In this document: positions 8,604 through 16,471 of the stretch, piece after piece
How the letters are laid out: every line of letters starts with the position of its first letter
Numbering within the stretch: the stretch's first letter is position 1
From: Salinactinospora qingdaonensis
GTDB lineage: Bacteria; Actinomycetota; Actinomycetes; Streptosporangiales; Streptosporangiaceae
Assembly (NCBI RefSeq): GCF_039539445.1
Contig: NZ_BAABDD010000017.1
Coordinates: 39,447 to 103,446 of the forward strand
DNA: 64,000 nucleotides
Direction: 5' to 3'
Notes under the pieces: generated by a model
The model's input: the letters and a program-made list of their open reading frames with translations, nothing else
Database searches by the model: none
Told to the model about the DNA's origin: nothing
Made by a program: the position numbers and the translations under genes

Positions 8604-9608
8604 GTGAGCGGTGCTGTCCTGAGCGATTTTCTCGCTCTGCCGAGTATCGATGCGACCCTCGCCCAGGAGGTCCAATCCGATTTGGACCGCGTCGAGGACA
8701 TGTTGCGCGATACCGTCGCCACGAGTGACCCATTGCTGACCGAGGCGGCCACCCACCTGCTCTCCGCTGGAGGTAAGCGGTTCCGCGCCACCCTCGTCCT
8801 GCTGGCGGCACGGTTCGGCGACCCCTACACGTCCGAGCTCGTCCCCGCCGCCGCAGTGGTGGAGCTCACCCACGTCGCCACCCTCTACCACGACGACGTC
8901 ATGGACGAGGCCGACCTGCGTCGTGGCAAGACCAGCGCCAACCAGCGCTGGGGCAACTCCATCGCCATCCTCACCGGCGACCTCGTCTTCGCCCGCGCCT
9001 CGGAGATCCTCGCCGACCTCGGTACCGACGCCGTGCGGCTCCAGGCCCAGACCTTCGGGCGGTTGGTGCAGGGCCAGGTGCTGGAAACCGCCGGCCCTCG
9101 CCAAGGCGCCGACCCGCTCCAGCACTACCTCAACGTCATCGCCGACAAGACCGCCTCACTCATCGCCTCCTCCGCCCGGTTCGGCGCCATGTTCGGCCGC
9201 ACCGATCAGCAGATCGTCGACACCATCACCCGCGCCGGCGAAGCGCTGGGCATGGCCTTCCAACTCTCCGACGACATCCTCGACGTCGCCAGCGAGACGA
9301 CCGAATCCGGAAAAACCCCCGGAACCGACCTGCGCGAAGGTGTGCTCACCCTGCCCATGCTGCACGCGCTGCGCGACCACGACCCGGCCAACGAGCGCCT
9401 GCACCAGCTTCTGGGGCGCCCCCTCGACGATGCCGAGACCGAGGAGGCGCTGCGGCTGCTGCGCGACCACCCGGCGATGCACTCGGCCCGCGCCGACCTG
9501 CGCGTGTGGTCGGAGAAGGCCCGAGCCGAACTCGCCACGCTCCCGGCGGGGCCGCCCCGCAACGCCTTTGAAGTGCTCTGCGACTACGTCGTCGAACGCT
9601 CCGGCTAA
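8604..9608 (+). CDS. Polyprenyl diphosphate synthase (trans-isoprenyl chain elongation)
   Basis: A class I trans-prenyltransferase that condenses isopentenyl diphosphate onto an allylic diphosphate, giving the long chain for menaquinone. Visible motifs are GGKRFRATLVLLAA, the first Asp-rich motif DDVMDEADLRRG, KTASLIASSARFGAMF and the second Asp-rich motif FQLSDDILDVASE, plus LREGVLTLPMLHAL. I chose GTG 8604 (334 aa) because GGAG at 8593-8596 is well spaced. An upstream in-frame ATG at 8553 lies inside the inverted repeat, and ATG 8589 is also possible. Placement directly behind nuo suggests coupling of quinone supply to complex I. Final chain length cannot be read from sequence. Confidence 0.93.
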   Translation: MSGAVLSDFLALPSIDATLAQEVQSDLDRVEDMLRDTVATSDPLLTEAATHLLSAGGKRFRATLVLLAARFGDPYTSELVPAAAVVELTHVATLYHDDVMDEADLRRGKTSANQRWGNSIAILTGDLVFARASEILADLGTDAVRLQAQTFGRLVQGQVLETAGPRQGADPLQHYLNVIADKTASLIASSARFGAMFGRTDQQIVDTITRAGEALGMAFQLSDDILDVASETTESGKTPGTDLREGVLTLPMLHALRDHDPANERLHQLLGRPLDDAETEEALRLLRDHPAMHSARADLRVWSEKARAELATLPAGPPRNAFEVLCDYVVERSG

Positions 9609-9788
9609 GCCCCCGTCCGCCCCGTCGGCCCGCGGGTCATGAAACGGTCTGGTCTTGGTAAGGCCCAGGTCAGACTGGTATCCGACCCGACGCAGCAGGG
9701 TACTCCGCCATCAGGCCCCCCACCGAGCACGGGGGATCGCTCACGCGGCGTGGCTGGTGAGGAACCGATTCGGGGAGGATGATGCGCC

Positions 9789-10211
9789 GTGGCGCCACCA
9801 TTGGGAGCCCAGCAGCTCATCGGGCACCGGTTGCTGGACATCGACGGAAACATCGTCGGCAAGATCGGTCAGGTGTACTTCGATGACCAGACCGATGCCC
9901 CCAAATGGATCACGGTTCGCACTGGGTTGTTCGGTACCCACGAGTATTTCGTGCCGTTACGAGGGGCCCGCGCGATGGAGGAAGGGCTCCAAGTGCCGTT
10001 CGACAAGGACACCATCAAGCGGGCACCAAGCATTGATACCGACCGGCACATCTCCCCCGACCAGGAGGACATCGTCTACGACCACTACGGGATGCGGCCC
10101 GAGGTGCCAGAACAACGCGCCGAGGACGCCCCCCGAGGGGGGAGCGGGTTCACCGTGGGGCGGCACCGCCGTCCCTCGACCGACGATCCGCACACGCCCA
10201 GGGCCTCCTGA
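9789..10211 (+). CDS. PRC-barrel domain protein
   Basis: A 140 aa soluble protein. Its N-terminal ~75 residues form a PRC-barrel: LIGHRLLDIDGNIVGKIGQVYFDDQTDAPKW, then the VRTGLFGTHEYFVPL strand pattern. The rest is hydrophilic and includes QEDIVYDHYGMRP, a motif recurrent in actinobacterial PRC-barrel stress proteins. GTG 9789 has GGGAGG about 10 bases upstream. The family is linked to RNA processing (RimM) and photosynthetic reaction centres, but the actinobacterial members have no established function; this one stands alone and is followed by a terminator. Confidence 0.85.
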   Translation: MAPPLGAQQLIGHRLLDIDGNIVGKIGQVYFDDQTDAPKWITVRTGLFGTHEYFVPLRGARAMEEGLQVPFDKDTIKRAPSIDTDRHISPDQEDIVYDHYGMRPEVPEQRAEDAPRGGSGFTVGRHRRPSTDDPHTPRAS

Positions 10212-10226
10212 CTCCAGCGGGAGCCG

Positions 10227-10253
10227 GCGGGTGCGCAGCCGGCCGGCACCCGC
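10227..10253 (+). terminator. Hairpin after the PRC-barrel gene
   Basis: GCGGGTGC (10227-10234) pairs with GCACCCGC (10246-10253) around an 11-base loop, 16 bases after the stop. A TCTGTTTTTC stretch follows at 10271. It probably ends the PRC-barrel transcript ahead of the convergent rarD. Confidence 0.55.
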
Positions 10254-10270
10254 TGTGCCCGGCACTGGGT

Positions 10271-10420
10271 TCTGTTTTTCGGACAGGCGGCGAGGATAGG
10301 TGGCGGGCACAAGCGGGTGAGCGCCTCCGCTGTCGCCCCGAGGATGACGAGACGGCGCGGCGATCGAGGCAGGAGCGGAGGAAGAACACTCCCACACCCC
10401 CCAGTCGTCCGAAAAACAGA
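10271..10420. repeat. 14-bp inverted repeat pair flanking a 122-bp spacer
   Basis: TCTGTTTTTCGGAC (10271-10284) and its exact complement GTCCGAAAAACAGA (10407-10420) lie in the convergent gap between the PRC-barrel gene and rarD. Each arm supplies a T-run to one strand, and the sequence inside the right arm (10419-10436) is itself self-complementary. Two facing terminators with matched tails is the simplest reading; no coding capacity lies inside. Confidence 0.5.
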
Positions 10421-10458
10421 GCCTGGGCCCGGGCTTCGGGCCCTGACTTCCGAAACGC

Positions 10459-11394
10459 TCAGCCACGCCCGGCGTCGGCCGTAGCCCGCTGTGCTCGCTC
10501 CGCAGAGCGCCGCACGGCGCCGGCGCGCGCCGCCCCCACCATGTCCACGGCGAACACCGCCAGCGCGGCCCACACGACGGCGAAGCCGATCCAGCGGCTG
10601 AGGACCATCTCCTCGCCGAACACCAACCAACCGATCAAGAATTGCAGTGTCGGGGTGATGAACTGCAACAGCCCGACCACACTCAGCGGTACGCGGTAGG
10701 CGGCCAACCCGAACAGCAGCAGCGGTACCGCTGTGAGCAGCCCGGAACCGGCCAGCAGCAGGCTGTGGCCGAGTGAGACGTGCCCGAACGTAGCTGTTCC
10801 CTGTGATTCCAGCCATAGCAAGAAGCCCAGGGCGGGCGCGAACAGTACCGTCGTCTCGATCATGAGACTCTCCGTGCCGTCGAGCCGCACGAACTTCTTC
10901 AACATCCCGTAGGTGGCGAAGGAGAACGCCATGCCCAGCGACAGCCACGGCGGCGCGCCGTAGGAGACGGTCAACACGCCTACGGCGAACGCCCCCAGCC
11001 CCACAGCGGTCCACTGCGCCCGGCGCAGTCGCTCCCGAAACACCAACACTCCCAGCGCCACACTCACCAGCGGGTTGATGAAGTAGGCCAGCGCGGCTTG
11101 CAGCGTGTGCCCGGAGTTGACCGTGTAGATGAACAGTCCCCAGTTGACTGAGATGGCCAGCGCCGCTCCGGCCAGCAGCGTCAGTCGTCGCGGACTGCGC
11201 ACCACGCCGAGGAGCCAGCGCCAGTGTCGGCGCACCGCCAGGATGAGCCCTACCGTGGCCAGCGACCACACCATCCGCTGTGCAAGGATCTCGACCGAGG
11301 AGGAAGGGCTCAGCAGCGGGAGGTAGAGCGGAAAAAGGCCCCACAACAGGTAAGCGCTGACGCCATAGAGGACACCGCGATTCGATTCGGACAC
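10459..11394 (-). CDS. rarD: RarD-type EamA/DMT permease
   Basis: An inner-membrane drug/metabolite-type transporter with about ten helices. The N-terminus (SESNRGVLYGVSAYLLWGLFPLY) and the blocks EILAQRMVWS, NWGLFIYTVNSGHTLQAALAYFINPLVSV and LLQFITPTLQFLIGW are those of RarD, the chloramphenicol-sensitive protein family. The substrate is unknown. Two EamA repeats are visible. I chose GTG 11394 (311 aa), which matches the usual RarD N-terminus; an in-frame TTG lies at 11412. The gene is divergent from msrA across a ~130-base gap. Confidence 0.92.
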   Translation of the reverse strand: MSESNRGVLYGVSAYLLWGLFPLYLPLLSPSSSVEILAQRMVWSLATVGLILAVRRHWRWLLGVVRSPRRLTLLAGAALAISVNWGLFIYTVNSGHTLQAALAYFINPLVSVALGVLVFRERLRRAQWTAVGLGAFAVGVLTVSYGAPPWLSLGMAFSFATYGMLKKFVRLDGTESLMIETTVLFAPALGFLLWLESQGTATFGHVSLGHSLLLAGSGLLTAVPLLLFGLAAYRVPLSVVGLLQFITPTLQFLIGWLVFGEEMVLSRWIGFAVVWAALAVFAVDMVGAARAGAVRRSAERAQRATADAGRG

Positions 11395-11523
11395 GCGGTT
11401 CACTTTACGCAAAGCAACAAAACGAGAATAGTAAGTTTCACTTAAGGGTACTGTTTAGTGCTGATACCGGCGCGAGCGGCGGCTCCGCTGTCGGCGTTTG
11501 GAGCGGCCGTATAGCCTGAGGGC

Positions 11524-12186
11524 ATGTTCGGGTTCGCGAAGACGACGATGGTCGAGCGCGACAGGGCGCTGCCCGGCCGCGAGACGCCGATGCCGGTTCC
11601 AGACCGCCACGAGGTGCTGGGCACCCCACTCACACCGCCCTACCCGGAGGGCTCCGAGATCGCCGAATTCGCCATGGGCTGCTTCTGGGGCGTCGAGCGC
11701 GCCTTCTGGCGGTTGGGTGAGGGGATCGTCACGACGGCGGTGGGCTACGCCGGTGGCTACACCCCCAACCCCACCTACGAGGAAGTGTGCAGCGGTAAGA
11801 CCGGCCATACCGAGACGGTGCGGGTCGTGTTCGACCCCAAGCGCATCTCCTTCGCCGAACTGCTCAAGGTCTTCTGGGAGGGCCACGACCCCACCCAGGG
11901 CATGCGACAGGGCAACGACGTCGGCACGCAGTACCGTTCCGCGATCTTCTACCACTCCGAAGCCCAGCGCGCCGCGGCCGAGAGCACGCGCGACGCCTTC
12001 CAACCGGTGTTGACCCGTGCCGGCTATGGCCCCATCACCACCGAGATCGCCCCGGCCGGGCCGTTCTACTTCGCCGAGCACTACCACCAGCAGTACCTCT
12101 CCGACGCCAAGAACCCCTTCGGCTACTGCGGCGTCGAAGGCACCGGCGCCACCTGCCCCGTCGGCGTCGCCTCCACCGAGAGTTGA
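11524..12186 (+). CDS. msrA: Peptide-methionine (S)-S-oxide reductase
   Basis: Repairs oxidised methionine by reducing Met-S-sulfoxide. The catalytic motif GCFWGVERAFW is present, with the sulfenic-acid cysteine at about residue 53. The family blocks GYAGGYTPNPTYEEVCSG, GHTETVRVVFDP, FWEGHDPTQGMRQGNDVGTQYRS and EHYHQQYL follow. The C-terminal cysteines in GYCGVEGTGATCPVG are likely recycling residues for thioredoxin. 220 aa is normal for an MsrA with an N-terminal extension. It starts at ATG 11524. Confidence 0.97.
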   Translation: MFGFAKTTMVERDRALPGRETPMPVPDRHEVLGTPLTPPYPEGSEIAEFAMGCFWGVERAFWRLGEGIVTTAVGYAGGYTPNPTYEEVCSGKTGHTETVRVVFDPKRISFAELLKVFWEGHDPTQGMRQGNDVGTQYRSAIFYHSEAQRAAAESTRDAFQPVLTRAGYGPITTEIAPAGPFYFAEHYHQQYLSDAKNPFGYCGVEGTGATCPVGVASTES

Positions 12187-12231
12187 GGGCGCCGACAGGC
12201 CAACTCCAGCGCAGTCACTGTTGCGCCTCGC

Positions 12232-12255
12232 AATCCCATCCTTAGCGGTGGGATT
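12232..12255 (+). terminator. Hairpin after msrA, resembling an IS605-family end
   Basis: AATCCCA (12232-12238) pairs with TGGGATT (12249-12255); TCTTTGG follows. It is a likely msrA terminator. The core AGCGGTGGGA is identical to the right-end hairpin of the IS605-type element at 41.5 kb, so a relic transposon end is also possible. Confidence 0.4.
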
Positions 12256-12392
12256 CTTTGGTGAAGCCTGGACTACTCTTTGTGGCTACTCTGAGTCGTG
12301 GATTTTACTCGAAACGAAGTTTCTTTTATTGCGTTCATTGCGAATAATTCGGATGGAAGGTGTGTGTCACCGTCGTACTGTGAGGAGCGGCC

Positions 12393-12842
12393 ATGACTAC
12401 CCTGTCGTCTCGTCCTGACGAGAGCCAGGCACGCGCTGCACAAGACGCTTTGCCTCATGTCCGCCGCTATCTCCAAGAGCACCCAGGGGAACCGACTGAG
12501 GTCCCCGTCGTCATCGAGGATGACCGCGAGGCATTGGTGCTTCCTCGCGTGGCGCTGGAACTCCTGGCCGGTGTACTGGCACACATGGCCGCTGGTCGCG
12601 GTGTATCGATCGTTCCCGCGAATGCCGAGCTCACGACTCAGGAAGCTGCCAATCTCTTGAACGTCTCCCGGCCGCACCTCATCGGATTGCTCGATGCGGG
12701 TGAGATCGAGTTCCGTAAGGTGGGTACGCACCGTCGAGTCCGTGCGGACTCCCTTCTTGACTACATGCGTGGGGACGATCAACGGCGTCGCGAGGCGGCC
12801 GACGAACTGGCAGCCATGACCAGGGAATTGGGTCTGGACTGA
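12393..12842 (+). CDS. Antitoxin with excisionase-type HTH, partner of PIN toxin
   Basis: 149 aa. Residues ~65-125 form an Xis/MerR-like winged HTH: ELTTQEAANLLNVSRPHLIGLLDAGEIEFRKVGTHRRV, then LLDYMR. The N-terminal part (VPVVIEDDREALVLPRVALELLAGVL) resembles the dimerising segment found in actinobacterial antitoxins that accompany PIN proteins. ATG 12393 has GAGGAG upstream. The preceding ~150 bases are AT-rich relative to the neighbours, suggesting horizontal acquisition. It overlaps nothing and sits 9 bases before the toxin, so it is probably an autoregulated antitoxin. Confidence 0.8.
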   Translation: MTTLSSRPDESQARAAQDALPHVRRYLQEHPGEPTEVPVVIEDDREALVLPRVALELLAGVLAHMAAGRGVSIVPANAELTTQEAANLLNVSRPHLIGLLDAGEIEFRKVGTHRRVRADSLLDYMRGDDQRRREAADELAAMTRELGLD

Positions 12843-12851
12843 CATGGCGTT

Positions 12852-13397
12852 GTGGTCGTCTACGACGCCAATGTCCTTTATCCGAATACCCTGCGGGACC
12901 TCTTGATTCGGATCGCCCAAGCGGGGCTGGTGCAAGCCAAGTGGACACACCAGATCCTCGATGAGGTTTTCGACAACCTTCGGGAGAATCGGCCGGACCT
13001 GTCGCCGGATGCACTGGACCGGACCCGCAAGCTCATGTTGGCTGCCGTTCGCGATTGCCTGGTCACCGGCTACGAGCCGCTGATTCCGGCTTTGTCTCTG
13101 CCGGACCCCGCCGACAGGCATGTCCTCGCTGCCGCCATTCGAGCCAAGGCGCAGGTCATCGTCACATCGAACCGGCGAGATTTCCCTGAGGACGCGCTGT
13201 CCGATTGGGAAGTTGAGGTCAAGAGCCCCGACGAGTTTGTTCTTGACCAGATTCACCTGGACAGAAAGGTTGTTTGGTCGTGCGCTCAGCAGATCGTCGA
13301 CGCTTGGCGTAGGCCGCCCGGGACAGTTGAGGACGTTCTCGCGCGTTTGGAGCGCAACGGTCTACTCCAAGCCGTGGCTGAACTGCGATCGGAGTAG
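12852..13397 (+). CDS. PIN-domain ribonuclease toxin
   Basis: A 181 aa PIN-fold protein. The acidic active-site residues are visible: Asp in VVYDANVLYPN at the N-terminus, Glu in QILDEVFDNL, and Asp in LPDPADRHVLAAAIRAKAQVIVTSNRRDFP. This is the VapC-like nuclease layout, which usually cleaves tRNA or rRNA. GTG 12852 lies 9 bases behind the antitoxin stop, so the pair is co-transcribed. No catalytic residue appears lost, so the module looks intact. The RNA target cannot be inferred. Confidence 0.85.
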   Translation: MVVYDANVLYPNTLRDLLIRIAQAGLVQAKWTHQILDEVFDNLRENRPDLSPDALDRTRKLMLAAVRDCLVTGYEPLIPALSLPDPADRHVLAAAIRAKAQVIVTSNRRDFPEDALSDWEVEVKSPDEFVLDQIHLDRKVVWSCAQQIVDAWRRPPGTVEDVLARLERNGLLQAVAELRSE

Positions 13398-13498
13398 CAG
13401 GCTCCTCGCTCTCCGCGCCTTGGCGGGCCCCGGCGGAGGCGCCGAGCCGCCGAAGCCCGCACTAGGTCACGTAGCGCGACGCGAGGAAGCAGGCGCGA

Positions 13499-13708
13499 CT
13501 AGAAGCTGCCCTTGCCCTCTTCCAGGTGGTTCTCGACCACGTTGCAGCCGTCGCTAGAGACGCCCGTGAGCTGTAGGACGTCTGCGCAGATCGGGATGGT
13601 GACGTTTTGCACGTCGGCGTTGTTGTCGGCCTGGGCGGGGCCCGCCAGCGCGCCGAGGGCCAGCGCGGAGGTGGCAATCAGGCCGGAAAGGGTAGCAATG
13701 CGCTTCAT
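13499..13708 (-). CDS. Small secreted two-cysteine peptide (orphan relative of the 22-24 kb cluster)
   Basis: 69 aa. It has a signal peptide (MKRIATLSGLIATSALALGALAGPAQA, cleavage after AQA) and a ~42 residue mature part, DNNADVQNVTIPICADVLQL followed by a second Cys in DGCNVVENH. The layout of signal peptide, QN, V-x-V/I-x-V/I-C, hydrophobic segment and second Cys matches the five peptides at 22.4-24.5 kb, but the spacing is shorter (13 residues between cysteines) and no near-identical DNA is shared. ATG 13708 is preceded by AAAGAGGA. It resembles chaplin-type surface peptides only in outline. Confidence 0.7.
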   Translation of the reverse strand: MKRIATLSGLIATSALALGALAGPAQADNNADVQNVTIPICADVLQLTGVSSDGCNVVENHLEEGKGSF

Positions 13709-13722
13709 AACATCCTCTTTCA

Positions 13723-13753
13723 TCATTGGGCGGCGTGTCTCACCGCCCAATGA
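13723..13753 (-). promoter_or_regulatory. 11-bp hairpin directly upstream of the secreted-peptide ribosome binding site
   Basis: TCATTGGGCGG (13723-13733) is the exact complement of CCGCCCAATGA (13743-13753) with a 9-base loop. On the minus strand the stem ends next to the GATGAAAGAGGATG region that initiates the peptide gene, so it lies in the 5' leader and could stabilise the mRNA or control translation. Confidence 0.55.
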
Positions 13754-13816
13754 CAACTTAACGTAGTTATGGCAGTGCTTTGTGTGATTCTTTAGGGCTG
13801 CTCGAAAAAAGGTCAC

Positions 13817-14269
13817 GCTTGACTCGGCAAAAAGGGTGATCTGGAACGTGGCTCGCCAGGGGAACGGCCGGTACCACCGGCCACGGCCACAAGCCGCCTA
13901 CCGCTGCGCGGGTCGGCCGTTACCGGGAGCCGCCCTCGGAGCGGCTAGCGAGGGCGCACGAAGGAGTAACTAGGGGAGGGGCATACGTCCCGTTCAGGGG
14001 GCACACGACGAGCCGTCGCGGCGTAGCAGTGGCGCCCTGATGGCTGCGTGACTCCACTCAGCCGTTACCGACCCGGGCGGTAGAACCGCGCGGCCTCACC
14101 TAGGCACAACTGTCCCGCGACGGCGCCAGCCAGGGGCCGTTGGGCCGCAGCCCTGCTCTGCGACGCTGCACCGGCGCCAGCCACGGCAGCACCCTCCACA
14201 CCACGGTGCCGAGGGGCCGGTGGCCGCCGCGCGGCACCACGGTGCGGGTAAGGAGCGCCGGCTAGCCGG
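13817..14269. other. Intergenic, no recognisable gene
   Basis: About 450 bases between the small secreted peptide and the Q/Y-rich gene. Short GC-rich inverted repeats occur (for example GGCCGGTACCACCGGCC near 13866), but I see no convincing coding frame, RNA gene or promoter. Confidence 0.6.
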
Positions 14270-14743
14270 TCACCACTGCTGTTGGCTGTATCCGGGGTAC
14301 TGCTGGCCGTACCCCGGATACTGCTGGCCGTACCCCGGCTGCTGGGCATACCCCGGGTACTGCTGGCCATAGGCCGGCTGGCCGTACTGCTGGCCACCGG
14401 GGTACTGCTGCCCGCTGGGGTAGTGGTACCCGTAGGGATCGGCCTGCTGCTGGTAAGGCTGCTGCTGCCCTGTGCCGCTGTGCTGGACGGCGGGATCGGG
14501 CCGAAACACGAACAGTTGCGCCGGCTCGCCGTTGGCGTCCGGACTGTAGGAGGTCTGTTCCAAGCGCCACCCGGCCTCCTCGATCCCTTCGAGGATGCGG
14601 GTAAGTCCCGGCCGGACACTGCTGGCGGCGTCATCGTAGGTATTGACCCGCAACTGCGCCACGAACATTCTTCGCCGCTGCTGCGCGGCCACCTTGGCGT
14701 GCTCGACGACGGTGCTGTCCCTCACGACCTGCGTCACGCTCAT
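14270..14743 (-). CDS. Hypothetical protein with Q/Y/P/G-rich low-complexity tail
   Basis: 157 aa. The first ~90 residues look folded (MSVTQVVRDSTVVEHAKVAA ... LRVNTYDDAASSVRPGLTRILEGIEEAGWRLEQTSYSPD). The last ~65 residues are a tandem low-complexity tail built from repeats such as GYGQQYPGYGQQYPGY. No transmembrane segment or signal peptide is visible. Prion-like Q/Y tails can promote self-association. The N-terminal part resembles small actinobacterial proteins often next to other PG/Q-rich proteins, but I do not recognise a named family. ATG 14743 is well defined. Confidence 0.75.
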   Translation of the reverse strand: MSVTQVVRDSTVVEHAKVAAQQRRRMFVAQLRVNTYDDAASSVRPGLTRILEGIEEAGWRLEQTSYSPDANGEPAQLFVFRPDPAVQHSGTGQQQPYQQQADPYGYHYPSGQQYPGGQQYGQPAYGQQYPGYAQQPGYGQQYPGYGQQYPGYSQQQW

Positions 14744-14911
14744 CTGCCACCCGTACCCATCTGCCCGTTGCCGGGCTCGCCCTTGCCGCGCTCCTCCGAG
14801 GCCCGCCGGCTACCGTGGCCCGGCAGCGCCGGGGGAAACACAGGGCAGGGGGAGTCGCGCCTCTTATCATGCCCTCTGTGGTCAGCTATGGGCCACAGGG
14901 ATCGCAGTCGG

Positions 14912-15574
14912 CTACGCGCCGATGCTTGCCACCGCGTCGGCGATGGGAGTGTTGCCGCCGACCATCTCCAGCACGTGACCGATCGTGGTGGGGGCGTCGA
15001 GCAGCGCCACCAACACCGCGGCGACGTCTTCACGGCTCACATCGCCGCGTTCGACCTTAGGAGCCAGCCACACCCGGCCGGTGCCCTCATCGTTGGTGAG
15101 GCGCCCCGGCCGTAGGATCGTCCAGTCCAACTCCAGGCTCCGCCCCCGAATGTCGTCATCGGCGGCCTTCTTCGCCCGGATGTAGGCCGCCCACACCGGC
15201 TCGGCGTCCGGCGCCGGCCCCTCGTCCACGGATATGGCCGAAACCATGAGATAGCGACGAACTCCCGCCAGCGACGCGGCGTCGGCCAGCAGCGCGGCCG
15301 CGTCGCGGTCCACCGTCTCCTTGCGGGCCGCACCGCTGCCCGGCCCCGCGCCGGCGGCGAATACGGCGGCGTCGGCCCCCATCAGCTTCTCGGCCAGTTC
15401 GGTGACTGTGGCCGACTCCAGGTCGATCACTACGGGTTCGGCGCCGACGGCGCGGACGTCGTCGGCGTGGTCGGGGTTGCGGATGAGTCCCACAGGTGTG
15501 TCGCCGCGCGCGGCCAGCAGCCGCGCCAACCGCAGCGCGATCTTCCCGTGTCCTCCAGCGATGACGATACGCAT
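14912..15574 (-). CDS. NAD(P)-binding Rossmann protein (atypical SDR, YwnB-like)
   Basis: 220 aa with an N-terminal dinucleotide-binding glycine motif, IVIAGGHGKIALRLARLLAARGD, then GLIRNPDHADDVRAVGAEPVVIDLES and AAVFAAGAG. YIRAKKAADDDIR replaces the classical YxxxK, and DWTILRPGRLTNDEGTG is typical of NmrA/YwnB-like atypical SDRs. These proteins are thought to sense or use NAD(P) in stress responses; the substrate is unknown. It lies 10 bases downstream of the aquaporin stop on the same strand, so the two may be co-transcribed. Confidence 0.88.
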   Translation of the reverse strand: MRIVIAGGHGKIALRLARLLAARGDTPVGLIRNPDHADDVRAVGAEPVVIDLESATVTELAEKLMGADAAVFAAGAGPGSGAARKETVDRDAAALLADAASLAGVRRYLMVSAISVDEGPAPDAEPVWAAYIRAKKAADDDIRGRSLELDWTILRPGRLTNDEGTGRVWLAPKVERGDVSREDVAAVLVALLDAPTTIGHVLEMVGGNTPIADAVASIGA

Positions 15575-15583
15575 ACCGGCAGG

Positions 15584-16315
15584 CTACGTGCTCAGCGCAG
15601 TGTCCGCACCGCCGCCCTCGCCCAGCGGCATCGCCGCGTTCGCCCGCACTCTCGGCCATACCACGGCCGCGATGGCACCCCCTAAGAGTGGGGCCAGCAG
15701 GAACAGCCACACCTGCTCCAGAGCAGTCCCACCCTCGAAGAGCGCGGGCCCCAGCGCCCGCGCCGGGTTGACCGAAACCCCCGTCACGGTCAGATTGAGC
15801 AGGTGGAGCATCGCCAGCGTGCCGCCCGCGAACGGGCCATGCAGCCGGGTCAGGCCACGGTCGACGATGGCGATGGCCACGAGGACCAGCGTGCCAGTCG
15901 CGATCGTCTCTACGGCGAGCGTGCCGTAAACGTTGGCCGTCTTGCCATAGGAGTTGGCGCCCAGTACGCCGGTCTGGTCGGTTATGCCGCCGAAGGTCAC
16001 CAACAGCCACAGCACCGCCGCGGCGCCGATCGCTCCAGCCAGTTGCGCGGCGATGTAGCCCATCGCACGCACGGCGCCTATGCGCCGCGACAGCAGCATC
16101 CCCACCGTAATCGCCGGGTTGACGTGACAGCCCGAGGTCGCCCCGATGATCTGAACCAACGCCATCAGCACCAGCCCGAACGCGAGCGCGACACCGACCA
16201 GCCCGACCCGGTCGAGGCCGAACACAGCGCTGCCTACCCCAAAGAAAACCAGCGTGAACGTGCCGAACGCCTCAGCGGTCACTGCACGCACTTCCCCCAC
16301 CTCCGCACCGATCAT
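15584..16315 (-). CDS. Aquaporin / MIP-family channel
   Basis: A six-helix water or glycerol channel. Both half-helix NPA boxes are present (SGCHVNPAITVGML and GVSVNPARALGPAL). The N-terminal EAFGTFTLVFFGVGSAVF and the late FAGGTLAMLHLLNLTVTG are typical of the AqpZ branch. ATG 16315 gives 243 aa. A GTG at 16291 has the better ribosome binding site (GGAGGTGGGGG), so the true start may be there. The gene reads toward the NAD(P)-binding protein. Confidence 0.92.
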   Translation of the reverse strand: MIGAEVGEVRAVTAEAFGTFTLVFFGVGSAVFGLDRVGLVGVALAFGLVLMALVQIIGATSGCHVNPAITVGMLLSRRIGAVRAMGYIAAQLAGAIGAAAVLWLLVTFGGITDQTGVLGANSYGKTANVYGTLAVETIATGTLVLVAIAIVDRGLTRLHGPFAGGTLAMLHLLNLTVTGVSVNPARALGPALFEGGTALEQVWLFLLAPLLGGAIAAVVWPRVRANAAMPLGEGGGADTALST

Positions 16316-16405
16316 CCCGTCATCCCGCAGGATCACGCGCAAATTATCCGCTGCCGCTGTGCCACGACAGCGGCCACTCCGGCGCACAGCTACCGCACAC
16401 GACAC

Positions 16406-16450
16406 AACAACGGCCGCGTACCCCACCTCGCGGGGTACGCGGCCGTTGTT
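16406..16450 (-). terminator. 19-bp perfect hairpin, terminator of korAB
   Basis: AACAACGGCCGCGTACCCC (16406-16424) and its exact complement (16432-16450) flank a 7-base loop, 21 bases beyond the korB stop. The 19 uninterrupted pairs and the position make it a strong terminator. It sits upstream of the aquaporin gene on the same strand and separates the two units. Confidence 0.75.
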
Positions 16451-16471
16451 CACCGCACGGCGAGTCGGGTC

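Noticed and set aside
10271..10420. Calling the 150-base inverted-repeat unit a MITE
   Set aside because: No target-site duplication and no second copy seen in the window; paired terminators explain it.
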